From a bacterium (lineage in GTDB: Bacteria > Patescibacteriota > Minisyncoccia > JAHIHE01 > DAOWLE01), in assembly GCA_030643545.1 (NCBI GenBank), contig DAOWLE010000021.1, forward strand, positions 1-34,515: DNA of 34,515 nucleotides. Direction: 5' to 3'. Within the stretch, counting starts at the first letter, position 1, and each line of letters begins with the position of its first letter. The notes under the pieces were generated by a model. It had not been told where the DNA came from and did no database searches. It saw nothing but the letters and a program-made list of their open reading frames with translations. Shown one piece after another: positions 16,910 through 25,011 of this stretch. The position numbers and the translations under genes were made by a program.

Positions 16910-17182
16910 ACTGAAAAACATAAACATTTTTTCGCTCAGTTGCTCGTCCCGCCCTAATCCCAAAGAATATTTTCGTCTATCAATGAACCAAAGGCGAAGC
17001 CGCCTTACGGCTCTACAATTCTATTGTAATAAATTCTGCGATAGGATTAGGGCGGGGCGAGCTCCAGCTCAACTATAAAAAAAGTTTCTTTAAAAGAAAT
17101 GGATTTATTTATTTAATAATATTAAGAAACAAAAATTTGTGCTGGGCTTAAATCTTCGCAAAAAAATGCCTATGTTTTTCAG
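16910..17182. repeat. Nested inverted-repeat element of unknown type
   Basis: The outer arms 16910-16935 and 17158-17182 are inverted copies (about 23 matches, one gap), starting and ending with ACTGAAAAACAT / ATGTTTTTCAGT. The inner arms 16942-16960 and 17044-17062 are 18/19 inverted (GCTCGTCCCGCCCTAATCC and its complement). A small hairpin GCCGCCTTACGGC lies between. The rest of the 420-base gap (16883-17305) is A/T-rich with no ORF. It could be a MITE-like element or a folded non-coding RNA; it does not match tmRNA, SRP or RNase P RNA motifs that I can recall. Confidence 0.6.
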
Positions 17183-17234
17183 TGATAAATTTATCTAATT
17201 TCCTTATAATTTTAGTTTAACGCATTCAAAATTT

Positions 17235-17263
17235 TTGTCAATTTTAAAAAAATGTGTTAAATT
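17235..17263 (+). promoter_or_regulatory. Predicted promoter of the PEGA gene
   Basis: TTGTCA (17235-17240), 17 bases, then TAAATT (17258-17263), ending about 43 bases before the ATG at 17306. Confidence 0.45.
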
Positions 17264-17305
17264 AAGATTAGAGAAGTAAAAATTTAATTCGTAAATCATA
17301 AAAAT

Positions 17306-18397
17306 ATGACATTAAAAACCCGTAAAATTTTATTTTTAATTTGCCTTTTAATTTTTATTGCCGGAGTTCCAATTTTAGTGGGCTATGCTTTGGGCTACCG
17401 CTATAATCTAAAAGATAATCGTTTAATTAAAACAGGGGCTTTTCTTTTAAAAACCCAGCCGAGCGAAACCAACATTTATCTTGACGGTTTGCTTCAGGAC
17501 AATAAAATGATGATTACGCCAAAAGGACTGATTGATAAATTTATTATTATCACCGGATTAGAGCCAAAAAATTATTTATTGGAAATAAAATTAGAAAATT
17601 ATCATCCTTGGAAAAAAAATCTTAAAATTAAAGAGGGATTGGTGACTAAAGCGGACAACATTGTTCTTCTGCCGAAAAGTCCTGAGATTTTTTCTTTAAA
17701 TAACGAAGAAGAAATAATTGAAATTCTCCCTTTTTCTAATAATAATTTTGACCAAATTAATGATCAAGAAAAAATAATTTCCAAAATTATAGGCAATCAT
17801 TTTTTCACTTATACAATTTTTCAAAATAATATTTACTATTTAGAAAAACCAAGCGGAATTATCTATAAAACTGATTTAAGCGGAAAAAATAAAAAACAAA
17901 TAAATTTAACTTGCTTAGAATCAGAAAATTTATCAAAAGAAACAAAATTAATTATTTCCGATAAAGAAAAAATCGCTGTTTTAAATAATAATTTGCTTTA
18001 TTTATTAAACCAAAATAACCAATTGATATTAATTTCAAACAATGCTAAAAGCGCGGAATTTTTTCTAGATTCATCCGATCTTCTTTGGTTCACTTCTTCA
18101 GAAATTTATGTCTGGCAACAGAATATTCAATCAGAAAATGGAGGAAACAGCCAATTAATCACCCGTTATGGCAAGGAAATAAAAAACGCTGTTTGGGCTG
18201 GTGATTCTAATCATATTTTCTTTATTGTTGGCAAAAAAATAAAATTTATTGAAACAGATGATCGCGATCAGCGGAATGTTTTTGATTTTATAGAACTTAA
18301 AAATGAAGATGGCAATTTATTTTACGATTCCAAAAATAAAAAGTTATATTTTTTGGATGGAGAAATTTATTGGACTGATTTAAAAGATTCTTTTTAA
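17306..18397 (+). CDS. PEGA-domain membrane-anchored protein
   Basis: The N-terminus has a single membrane segment (ILFLICLLIFIAGVPILVGYA, residues 8-28) without a lipobox. A PEGA-type domain follows (GAFLLKTQPSETNIYLDG, then NYLLEIKLENYHPWKKNLKI). The remaining ~250 residues have repeated beta-strand patterns (IYYLEKPSGIIYKTDLSG, NAVWAGDSNHIFFIVG) like a small propeller. PEGA proteins are often surface or wall-associated in CPR; a ligand is not known. The 363 residues end 10 bases before the convergent polX stop. Confidence 0.75.
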   Translation: MTLKTRKILFLICLLIFIAGVPILVGYALGYRYNLKDNRLIKTGAFLLKTQPSETNIYLDGLLQDNKMMITPKGLIDKFIIITGLEPKNYLLEIKLENYHPWKKNLKIKEGLVTKADNIVLLPKSPEIFSLNNEEEIIEILPFSNNNFDQINDQEKIISKIIGNHFFTYTIFQNNIYYLEKPSGIIYKTDLSGKNKKQINLTCLESENLSKETKLIISDKEKIAVLNNNLLYLLNQNNQLILISNNAKSAEFFLDSSDLLWFTSSEIYVWQQNIQSENGGNSQLITRYGKEIKNAVWAGDSNHIFFIVGKKIKFIETDDRDQRNVFDFIELKNEDGNLFYDSKNKKLYFLDGEIYWTDLKDSF

Positions 18398-18407
18398 AAA
18401 TTTTATC

Positions 18408-20108
18408 TTAAAATTTTTTCATCATTTTCTCCAAAGATAAACAGTTAATTACATCTTTTCTCTCTGCCCAGCCGCGGCGAGCTTGGGCAATTCCGAATTT
18501 TAAAAAATCAAAATGGGGGATTGAATGAGCGTCAGTGCTGATGGATAATTTTACTCCGGCAGAAATCGCTTTTCTGGCATTTTCATCATTTAAATCCAAT
18601 CTTTGCGGCCAGGAATTAATTTCCAAGGCCGTTTTTGTTTTAACTGCTTCCTGAAAAATTTTTTCTAAATCTAATAAATATCCTTCTCTTTTTTGAATAA
18701 TTCTGCCAGTCGGGTGGGCGATAACTTTCACGTTTTTATTTCTCATCGCTCTTAAAATTCTCTCGGTCATTTCATCCTTACTCATTTTAAAATGCGAATG
18801 GACTCCGGCAATTACAAAATCCAATTTTGATAAAGTTTGATCGTTAATATCCAATGTTCCATTTGATTTGATATTTACCTCGGCACCGCTCAAAATTTTA
18901 ATCCCTTTTAATTTGCAGTTTATTTTTTCAATTTCTTTTTTTTGCCGAAGAAGTTTTTTAGCGTCCAGGCCGCCGGCGATTTTCAAACTTCCAGTATGGT
19001 CGGTAATCGCTAAATATTGTCGCCCTATTTTTTGCGCCGCTTTAGCGATGGTTAAAATACTTTCTTTTCCGTCGCTCCAATCCGTATGGCAATGGAGGTC
19101 GCCCTGAATTTCATTATAGCCGATTAATTTCGGCAATTTTTTATTTTTTGCCGCTTCAATTTCACCGTTTGCTTCGCGCAATTCCGGCTCAATATAATCT
19201 AATTCTAATTTTTTATAAATATCTTTTTCAGTTTTACTTGCTATGCATTTTTTTCCTTGAAATAATCCGTATTCATTTAATTTATATTTTTTTTCTATAG
19301 CAATTCTCCGCAATAAAATATTGTGCTCTCTGCTTCCGGTAAAATATTGGAGCGCCGAGCCAAAGCTTTTTTTCTCAACTACCCTCAAATCAACATCAAA
19401 TCCTTCGCTCAATCGAATTGAAGATTTTGTTTTGCCTTTGCCCCAGATTTTTATTACTCCCGGCATTTTGACAAAATAATCCATTATTTTTTTCGGTTCT
19501 GTGGAAGCAATCAAAATATCTGCGTCACCAATAGTTTCTTTTTTTCGCCTGACAGAACCGGCCAAACTAATTTGTTCAACTTCTTTAAGTTTATTTAATT
19601 TGTTTTCTATTTCTTTAATAACTGGCAGAATAAATCCTAATAAAAATCGCCCTTTCGATTTTCGGACAAATTCAATTCCTTTGAGAATATTTTGTTCGGT
19701 TTTCTCGCCAAAGCCGTCTAAGTTTCTAATTTTACCAGTTTGAGCTTTTTTTTCCAAGTCATTTAAGTTTTTTATTCCTAATTTTTTAAAAAGAATCTTA
19801 ATCATTTTCGGGCCCAATCCTTCAATGGCAGTCAGATTTTCCAAATCAACCGGACATTGTTTTTTTAATTTTTCATACTCTTTGATTTTTCCGGTTTTAA
19901 TAAATTCCTCTATTTTTTTAGCAATTCCTTCACCGACTCCGGGAATCTGCTCTAATTTATTTTCTTGATAAATTTTTTCAATGTCTGTCGCCAAAACAGC
20001 GATTGTCTGAGCCGCTTTTTGGTAGGCCTTTGGCTTGAATTGGACATCTTCCATTTCCAGCAAAAACGCCATTTCAGAAAAAATTTTAGCAAGTTGAAAA
20101 TTTTTCAT
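18408..20108 (-). CDS. polX: DNA polymerase/3'-5' exonuclease PolX
   Basis: PolX fills short gaps in base-excision repair and has a PHP-domain 3'-5' exonuclease. The N-terminal helix-hairpin-helix regions read IPGVGEGIAKKIEEFIKTG and IEGLGPKMIKILFKKLG. The polymerase palm has SLAGSVRRKKETIGDADILI with the catalytic Asp pair, and GFDVDLRVV with the third Asp. YFTGSREHNILLR follows. The PHP domain has GDLHCHTDWSDG, AITDHTG, VHSHFKM, IAHPTGR and STDAHS. At 566 residues it is complete. A repeat hairpin (20120-20144) lies just upstream of the ATG. Confidence 0.95.
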   Translation of the reverse strand: MKNFQLAKIFSEMAFLLEMEDVQFKPKAYQKAAQTIAVLATDIEKIYQENKLEQIPGVGEGIAKKIEEFIKTGKIKEYEKLKKQCPVDLENLTAIEGLGPKMIKILFKKLGIKNLNDLEKKAQTGKIRNLDGFGEKTEQNILKGIEFVRKSKGRFLLGFILPVIKEIENKLNKLKEVEQISLAGSVRRKKETIGDADILIASTEPKKIMDYFVKMPGVIKIWGKGKTKSSIRLSEGFDVDLRVVEKKSFGSALQYFTGSREHNILLRRIAIEKKYKLNEYGLFQGKKCIASKTEKDIYKKLELDYIEPELREANGEIEAAKNKKLPKLIGYNEIQGDLHCHTDWSDGKESILTIAKAAQKIGRQYLAITDHTGSLKIAGGLDAKKLLRQKKEIEKINCKLKGIKILSGAEVNIKSNGTLDINDQTLSKLDFVIAGVHSHFKMSKDEMTERILRAMRNKNVKVIAHPTGRIIQKREGYLLDLEKIFQEAVKTKTALEINSWPQRLDLNDENARKAISAGVKLSISTDAHSIPHFDFLKFGIAQARRGWAERKDVINCLSLEKMMKKF

Positions 20109-20119
20109 AAAATACCTTT

Positions 20120-20144
20120 GTCATTCCTGCGAAGGCAGGAATCC
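20120..20144. repeat. Half copy of the dispersed GTCATTCC repeat
   Basis: One hairpin, GTCATTCCTGC-GAAG-GCAGGAAT, identical to the left arms of R1 and R2. It lies about 12 bases upstream of polX. Confidence 0.6.
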
Positions 20145-20176
20145 AGTATTGAAATTGATTTTATAGATTGGGGTTG

Positions 20177-20311
20177 ACCCCGTTCCTAAATTTAAAAAAC
20201 AGTATCACATAGAAGAAATACCAGAAGATACTTCAGGTATTTGAATTATGATAGATGGTATTGTCCGTCTACAACGGATCAGCCAAAGGATGATAAATTT
20301 AGGAACGGGGT
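20177..20311. repeat. Miniature element with perfect 18-bp terminal inverted repeats
   Basis: ACCCCGTTCCTAAATTTA (20177-20194) and its exact complement (20294-20311) enclose about 100 bases with an internal hairpin AAATACC..GGTATTT and a CGGATCAGCC motif shared with the palindrome family. No transposase is present. The right end runs directly into TTGACA, which serves as the -35 of the next gene. Confidence 0.7.
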
Positions 20312-20338
20312 TGACAATTTTATAATATCTGATAAGAT
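20311..20338 (+). promoter_or_regulatory. Predicted strong promoter at the edge of the miniature element
   Basis: A perfect TTGACA (20311-20316) and TAAGAT (20333-20338) are separated by 16 bases. Two G-rich ribosome-site-like runs (AAGGAGG and AGGAGGT) follow before the ATG at 20383. Confidence 0.6.
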
Positions 20339-20382
20339 ATAAGCAAAGGAGGAAAAAAATTAGGAGGTAAAAAAAGAAAAGA

Positions 20383-20661
20383 ATGAACAAAAATAACAGA
20401 AAGAAATTAGCAGCAACGCTGAACCCTTCAGATTTCTCACTATTCCTTTCAGCGATGCTCTTATTGATACTATTGGTTTCAATTACATTAGTCAATGTAG
20501 AATTTCAGTTAACAGTAAAACATATTTTTTCAGAATCAGGTACGATAACAGCCATACTAGCATTTATAGGGGGTTGCACAATAATGTACATTATAGCAAT
20601 TCCTATTGACATTTTCTTGGAAAAGATCATCTATCCTAGAAGAAAACAAAGATGTTCGTAA
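20383..20661 (+). CDS. Small two-helix membrane protein, unknown function
   Basis: The 92-residue product has two predicted membrane helices (LFLSAMLLLILLVSITLV, residues 20-37, and ITAILAFIGGCTIMYIIAIP, about 55-74) with a basic N-terminus and a basic tail (PRRKQRCS). AGGAGGT lies about 15 bases before the ATG and AAGGAGG further upstream. It has its own promoter and terminator, so it is a single-gene unit. I do not recognise the family. Codon use and the strong ribosome site differ from the flanking core genes, which fits an acquired or regulatory small protein. Confidence 0.65.
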   Translation: MNKNNRKKLAATLNPSDFSLFLSAMLLLILLVSITLVNVEFQLTVKHIFSESGTITAILAFIGGCTIMYIIAIPIDIFLEKIIYPRRKQRCS

Positions 20662-20676
20662 AAATTAAACCAAATT

Positions 20677-20713
20677 GGGACTTTAAAAACTTATCAAGTC
20701 CCTCTTTTTTTTT
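20677..20713 (+). terminator. Terminator of the small membrane protein gene
   Basis: GGGACTT pairs with AAGTCCC across a 12-base loop and is followed by CTTTTTTTTT. It reaches the 3' end of murF on the other strand. Confidence 0.8.
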
Positions 20714-22340
20714 ATTTTTTCAACCTTTCTAAAATACTTTCCATCCCTCTGCTTTCAAATAAAACAACATCCCCCGATTTTAAATAATTTTTTAAAATTT
20801 GATAAACTTTTTCCGGATTTTCTTGGAGGAGGAATTTTTTACCATTAATAATATACTCCGCGAAATCTTTTTTTGTGATAATTATTAAATCACAGACTTC
20901 TGCCATTTTTTTACCAAGCGATTGATGGACTTTTTTTGTTGCTGGACCAAGCTCAATAATTCCCGGAAAAAGAATAATTTTTCTTCCGGAATTATCGCCA
21001 AAATTTTTAAGATATTCCAAAGCGGCTAAAACTCCGGCTGGATTTGCGTTGTAAGTATCGTCAATTAAATAAACTTTTCCGCTAAAAACGGACATCGTTT
21101 TTGCAATCGGCCTGATTTTTTTTACCGCTTGAGAAATTTCTTTCAAGCTCATTCCCAGATGTTCAGCCACGGTAACGCAAGCCAAAATATTTGAAACATT
21201 TTGTTTTCCAATTAAATTAATTTCAAAATTTTCGCTCGCTTCGCCACTAATTACCTTAAATCTAATTTTATCTTTTTCAACTTTAATATCTGAAGCGTAA
21301 ATATCAGATTTTTCATCAATTGAAAAAAATTTCAAACTTTTCACTTTCAACTTTTCACTTTCAACTTTCAACTTACTGTTTATTATCGCCAATCCATCTT
21401 CCGGCAATGCTTCAATCAATTCAAATTTCGCTTTAACAGTATTTTCCAAACTTCCAAAAAGCGCCAGATGCTGTTCGTTGATTCCGGTTAAAATTCCAAT
21501 TTTCGGTTTTACAATATCGCGAATCGCTTTTATTTCTCCTCGCTTGTAAGCGCCCATTTCCACAATAAAAATCTGATGCTCTGGCTTTAATTCATTTAAA
21601 ATAACTTTTGCCACGCCGATATCAGTATTGGCTTTGACTGTTCTTAAGGTATTGAATTTCTGGGATAAAATTGTCGCCAAAAATTCTTTGGCGCTTGTTT
21701 TACCATAACTTCCGGTAATTCCAATAACAATTAAATTTGGATATTTTGCGATTTTATTTTTTGCTTTTTGAATAACGCGCGCTTTGGCAAATTTAGTCAT
21801 TGGCTTTAGCAAAACCACCGTGAAAAAAATAAAAAACGGTAAAAGAATTGACAGCGCTAAAGTCAAAAGCATTATTACTGTTAAAGCGTTAATGTTTCCT
21901 GCCAAAGTTTTTTCCAAAGGAATCTGGATAAAATAAAACAGGAAAATAATTATTTCAAAAATAAAAACAGCTCCGCTGATTAAAAGAGCTTTTTTGGTAA
22001 AACGCGGCCGTTTGAAAATTCTTTTTTTGGCTTCAAAAATTCCTTTTAAAATTTCCAAAGCGAAAACAGTTAATACCAACCAGACAAAAATATTTCTCCA
22101 CGATTCAGAAATAATTAAAAGCGGAAAGCTGGCAAAAAGAATCCAATGAGTAAGATTAAAAATATTAAGAATTGCCTGTCTACCACTTTTTAACGCTAAG
22201 TGGGCGTTCATTCTGTCAAAGCGATATTCTTTTAATTGCCAAAGCCAAACCCAAAACAAAACCGCGCGCGCGGTTCTAATTAACCAAAGAAAAATTATTA
22301 GATATATTAAAAACATAAAATATTTAAAAATTTCTGTCAT
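20712..22340 (-). CDS. murF: MurF-type ligase with an N-terminal membrane domain
   Basis: MurF adds D-Ala-D-Ala to UDP-MurNAc-tripeptide in the cytoplasmic stage of peptidoglycan synthesis. The Mur ligase P-loop is GITGSYGKTSAKEF (207-220); EMGAYKRGEI, GILTGINEQHL and the DDTYNANP signature follow. The first ~180 residues contain several hydrophobic helices, an extension not found in standard MurF but common in CPR proteins. A tandem insert at about 318-333 (KLKVESEKLKVKSLK) comes from repeated TTGAAAGTTGAAAG-like DNA. The start codon lies inside repeat R3 (GGGAATGACAG), so the repeat appears to provide the present ATG. Length 542 residues. Confidence 0.88.
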   Translation of the reverse strand: MTEIFKYFMFLIYLIIFLWLIRTARAVLFWVWLWQLKEYRFDRMNAHLALKSGRQAILNIFNLTHWILFASFPLLIISESWRNIFVWLVLTVFALEILKGIFEAKKRIFKRPRFTKKALLISGAVFIFEIIIFLFYFIQIPLEKTLAGNINALTVIMLLTLALSILLPFFIFFTVVLLKPMTKFAKARVIQKAKNKIAKYPNLIVIGITGSYGKTSAKEFLATILSQKFNTLRTVKANTDIGVAKVILNELKPEHQIFIVEMGAYKRGEIKAIRDIVKPKIGILTGINEQHLALFGSLENTVKAKFELIEALPEDGLAIINSKLKVESEKLKVKSLKFFSIDEKSDIYASDIKVEKDKIRFKVISGEASENFEINLIGKQNVSNILACVTVAEHLGMSLKEISQAVKKIRPIAKTMSVFSGKVYLIDDTYNANPAGVLAALEYLKNFGDNSGRKIILFPGIIELGPATKKVHQSLGKKMAEVCDLIIITKKDFAEYIINGKKFLLQENPEKVYQILKNYLKSGDVVLFESRGMESILERLKK

Positions 22341-22407
22341 TCCCGTGAAAACGGGAATCCAGATATGTTAAGTTTATCTCCTGGATTCCCACTTTCGTGG
22401 GAATGAC
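22336..22407. repeat. Dispersed repeat R3 supplying the murF start
   Basis: Two hairpins, GTCATTCCCGTG..ACGGGAATCC and GGATTCCCAC..GTGGGAATGAC, share their ends with R1 and R2 but differ in loops. The ATG of murF is in the terminal GGGAATGAC on the minus strand. Confidence 0.75.
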
Positions 22408-22429
22408 ATTATAAAACGGATTTTTAAAT

Positions 22430-23149
22430 CTAAAAATTTTGTTTTATAAAATTTACCACTTTGTTTGCCAAATCTATTGGTATTTCTTTATACGGCGAGT
22501 GTCCGATGTTTTTTAAAACTTCCAATTTTGAATTTTGAATTTTTTTATTCATCAAATTAGCGTCTGATAGGAGAGTTATTTTATCTTTTTCGCCCCAAAT
22601 AATCAAAGTTGGAGTTTTGATTTGAGATAGATGCGGAGTTAAATCCTGGCTAATTATTTTCTTAAATGTTTCTTTTAAAAATCCTTGCGTATGGATATAA
22701 TCTTTTTCTCTAACAATAAATTTATAAAACGCTTTTCTAAATAAATTAAAAAATGGCAAAAATGAAAACTTGTTTCCAATTTTCGCTATTTGAAAAAACA
22801 GATTTTGTTTGAATGTTCTTTTATGTTTTATTCCGGCCGCGGAAACCAAAATTAATCCCTTCAATTTTTCCGGATGTTGAGCTGCATATTTTATGCTTAT
22901 TCGTCCGCCAAAAGAATGTCCCAATAAAAAAAATGGTTCAGAAATTTCTGAAGAAAAATTTTTAAACCAATTAATATAATCATCCAAATCCCACGGATTT
23001 TTCAGTTCTGTTTCTTTTTTAAATCCCGGCAAATCTGGAACAATAATTTTTAATCCTTGCTTTTCAAGATTTTCTTTTACTTCTTGCCATTTTTCTTTAG
23101 AACTTCCCCATCCGTGGAGGATTATAATTGTATCTTGACAATTTTGCAT
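22430..23149 (-). CDS. Alpha/beta-fold hydrolase
   Basis: The oxyanion motif is IIILHGWGSSKEKW (residues 8-21), the nucleophile elbow is LLGHSFGGRIS at about 73-83 (Ser77), the acid lies near LIIWGEKDKIT, and the His in NIGHSPYKEIP. At 239 residues it is a compact single domain with a small lid and no signal peptide. The substrate cannot be assigned. The gene starts six bases after serS ends, so the two are probably cotranscribed. Confidence 0.85.
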   Translation of the reverse strand: MQNCQDTIIILHGWGSSKEKWQEVKENLEKQGLKIIVPDLPGFKKETELKNPWDLDDYINWFKNFSSEISEPFFLLGHSFGGRISIKYAAQHPEKLKGLILVSAAGIKHKRTFKQNLFFQIAKIGNKFSFLPFFNLFRKAFYKFIVREKDYIHTQGFLKETFKKIISQDLTPHLSQIKTPTLIIWGEKDKITLLSDANLMNKKIQNSKLEVLKNIGHSPYKEIPIDLANKVVNFIKQNF

Positions 23150-23155
23150 ATCATT

Positions 23156-24421
23156 TTATTTTTTTATTTCGCTAAACCCCAAATATTTCTCCAAAACTTT
23201 TGGAATTTTTACACTTCCGTCTTTTTGCTGGTGATTTTCTAAAATGGCGATTAAAATTCTCGGCGAAGCAATCATTGTATTATTTAAAGTATAAACAAAT
23301 TTTTTGTTTCCATCTTTTGTTTTATATTTTATATTCAGCCGCCTCGCCTGCCAGTCAGTTAACATAGAATCAGAATGAGTTTCGCCGTAACTATTTCGAG
23401 AAGACATCCAAGTTTCAATATCCTGCATTTCATATTTTCCCGCGCCCATATCGCCGCTACAAATTTGTAAAACCCGATAAGGTAATTCCAATTCTTCTAA
23501 AATTTCCTGCGCGTTTTTGCTCATTTCTTCAAAGAGACAATCGCTTTTTTCTAAATTTGCCTGCGATATAATTACTTGTTCAATTTTCATAAATTCATGA
23601 AGCCGATATAAACCTTTGGTGTCTTTTCCGTAACTTCCAACTTCCGAACGATAACATTGGGAAAATCCGGCCATTTTTATCGGTAATTTTTTCTCGTCTA
23701 TTATAGTGTTCGCGTAGTATGCCAATAACGCTGATTCAGATGTTCCGCCCAAATAAAATTTTTCTTTCATTTCTTTGCCGTCGGATAATCTTCCCGGATT
23801 TGCAATCTGATAAACTTCGTCTTTGCCTTCGGGAAAATGCCCGCTGCCGGTTAAAGCGAATTCCCGCAAAATTGTCGGCGGAATCATTATAGTAAATCCT
23901 TTTTTTCTTAATTTTTCCAAAGTAAATTGCATTAAAGCGAATTGCAAAAGCGCCGCTTCGTTTTTCAAATAATATCCGCGAAAGCCGCTTGTTTTAACTC
24001 CTTTTTCAATATCAATCAAATCCAAATCTTTTCCGATTTGAAGATGGTCTTTAATTGGAAAATCAAACTTGGGAATTTTTCCCCATTTGTAAATTTCTTT
24101 ATTTTTGCTTTCGTCAGAACCAATCGGTGTTCTTTCAGAATAAACATTCGGAACCAAAAGCATCAGTTCATTATATTTTTCTTTGACGATTTTTAATTCG
24201 CTGTCTATTTTTTTAAATTCGCCTTTAAGTTTTTTTGCTTGTTCGCGATCATCTTTTCCTAATTTTTTTTGCTCGTTTTTAATCTCCTCGCTTTTTTGAA
24301 TAAACTCTCTTCTTTTTTTATCCAAATCCAAAAGTTCATCAATATCTAAATTAATGTTTTTATTTTTACAAACTTCTTTCATTAAATCCTTATTTTCTCG
24401 GATGAAATTAATATCTAACAT
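23156..24421 (-). CDS. serS: Seryl-tRNA synthetase
   Basis: SerRS charges tRNA-Ser (and tRNA-Sec). The N-terminal two-helix coiled-coil arm that grips the long variable arm covers about 30-100 (EEIKNEQKKLGKDDREQ). Class II motif 2 is FSQCYRSEVGSYG followed by GLYRLHEFMKIE, and motif 3 is TMIASPRILIAILENHQ. GGTSESALLAYYANTII is the conserved serine-site stretch. At 421 residues it is complete. A tRNA-Ser(UGA) gene lies 4 kb away. A MITE-like repeat and A/T-rich DNA lie upstream. Confidence 0.96.
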   Translation of the reverse strand: MLDINFIRENKDLMKEVCKNKNINLDIDELLDLDKKRREFIQKSEEIKNEQKKLGKDDREQAKKLKGEFKKIDSELKIVKEKYNELMLLVPNVYSERTPIGSDESKNKEIYKWGKIPKFDFPIKDHLQIGKDLDLIDIEKGVKTSGFRGYYLKNEAALLQFALMQFTLEKLRKKGFTIMIPPTILREFALTGSGHFPEGKDEVYQIANPGRLSDGKEMKEKFYLGGTSESALLAYYANTIIDEKKLPIKMAGFSQCYRSEVGSYGKDTKGLYRLHEFMKIEQVIISQANLEKSDCLFEEMSKNAQEILEELELPYRVLQICSGDMGAGKYEMQDIETWMSSRNSYGETHSDSMLTDWQARRLNIKYKTKDGNKKFVYTLNNTMIASPRILIAILENHQQKDGSVKIPKVLEKYLGFSEIKK

Positions 24422-24498
24422 AGAAATATCAAAAATTAAAAATTAAAATGCAAAATGACAAATCAAAATTTTAAAATGATAAAATTTATATTAACAAT

Positions 24499-24578
24499 GT
24501 CATTCCTGCGAAGGCAGGAATCTACGTTTATAATTTATACTTATTTTAATAGTGGATTCCCGCCTGCGCGGGAATGAC
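24499..24578. repeat. Dispersed repeat R2
   Basis: Near-identical to R1 (8049-8128), with the same two hairpins and spacer and the ends GTCATTCC / GGAATGAC. Another half copy (GGGAAGCGGGAATGACAG) follows to about 24602. It lies upstream of serS on one side and of a small membrane-protein gene on the other. Confidence 0.75.
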
Positions 24579-24620
24579 AGAAAGGGAAGCGGGAATGACA
24601 GAAGAAAAAGAATAAAAAAT

Positions 24621-24649
24621 TTGACAGAACTTTTTATTTTTGTAATAAT
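24621..24649 (+). promoter_or_regulatory. Predicted promoter of the 60-residue membrane protein
   Basis: TTGACA (24621-24626), 17 bases, then AATAAT (24644-24649), followed by a GGAGGT ribosome site before the ATG at 24673. Confidence 0.5.
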
Positions 24650-24672
24650 TAAAATGGAGGTGGAAATAAAAA

Positions 24673-24855
24673 ATGGATATAATCTGGTGGATAATTGGAA
24701 TTGTAATAGGTTATTTTCTAATCGGATTAGTAACAGCCAAATCAATTTGTGACGAAAAAAATGGTAATGTAGAAATCTGGTTGATTATTGGCTTTTGGTG
24801 GATTGTATGTATTGGTTTGAGTGTAACCAGCTTCACCAATTGGATAAAAAAATAA
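24673..24855 (+). CDS. Very small two-helix membrane protein, unknown function
   Basis: The 60-residue product is almost entirely two membrane helices (IIWWIIGIVIGYFLIGLV and IWLIIGFWWIVCIGLSV) with a short polar loop DEKNGN and a Lys-Lys end. GGAGGT lies about 11 bases before the ATG. It is a single-gene unit with promoter and terminator, the same arrangement as 20383-20661. Family not recognised. Confidence 0.6.
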   Translation: MDIIWWIIGIVIGYFLIGLVTAKSICDEKNGNVEIWLIIGFWWIVCIGLSVTSFTNWIKK

Positions 24856-24871
24856 AACAATCTAATATAAG

Positions 24872-24903
24872 GCATTGAATAATATATCTCAATGCTTTTT
24901 TTT
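24872..24903 (+). terminator. Terminator after the 60-residue membrane protein
   Basis: GCATTGA pairs with TCAATGC and is followed by eight T residues. Confidence 0.75.
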
Positions 24904-24958
24904 GTCTAATTTTACTAAACCCTAAATATTTCTGTAAAACTTTAGATATTTTATAAAT

Positions 24959-24987
24959 CCCCCTAACCCCCTTTAAAAAGGGGGAAT
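24959..24987. repeat. C-run/G-run inverted repeat
   Basis: CCCCCTAACCCCCTTT is followed by AAAAAGGGGG. It is related to the motif in the rpsS-rplV spacer and lies at the 3' end of the MscS gene. Confidence 0.5.
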
Positions 24988-25011
24988 TTTAAACTCCTGA
25001 TATTTTTTATT

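Noticed and set aside
20205-20495. Minus-strand ORF of 96 residues (MTNVIETNSINKS...)
   Set aside because: It covers the promoter and start of the + strand small membrane gene and the miniature element; its hydrophobic run is the antisense of the leader.
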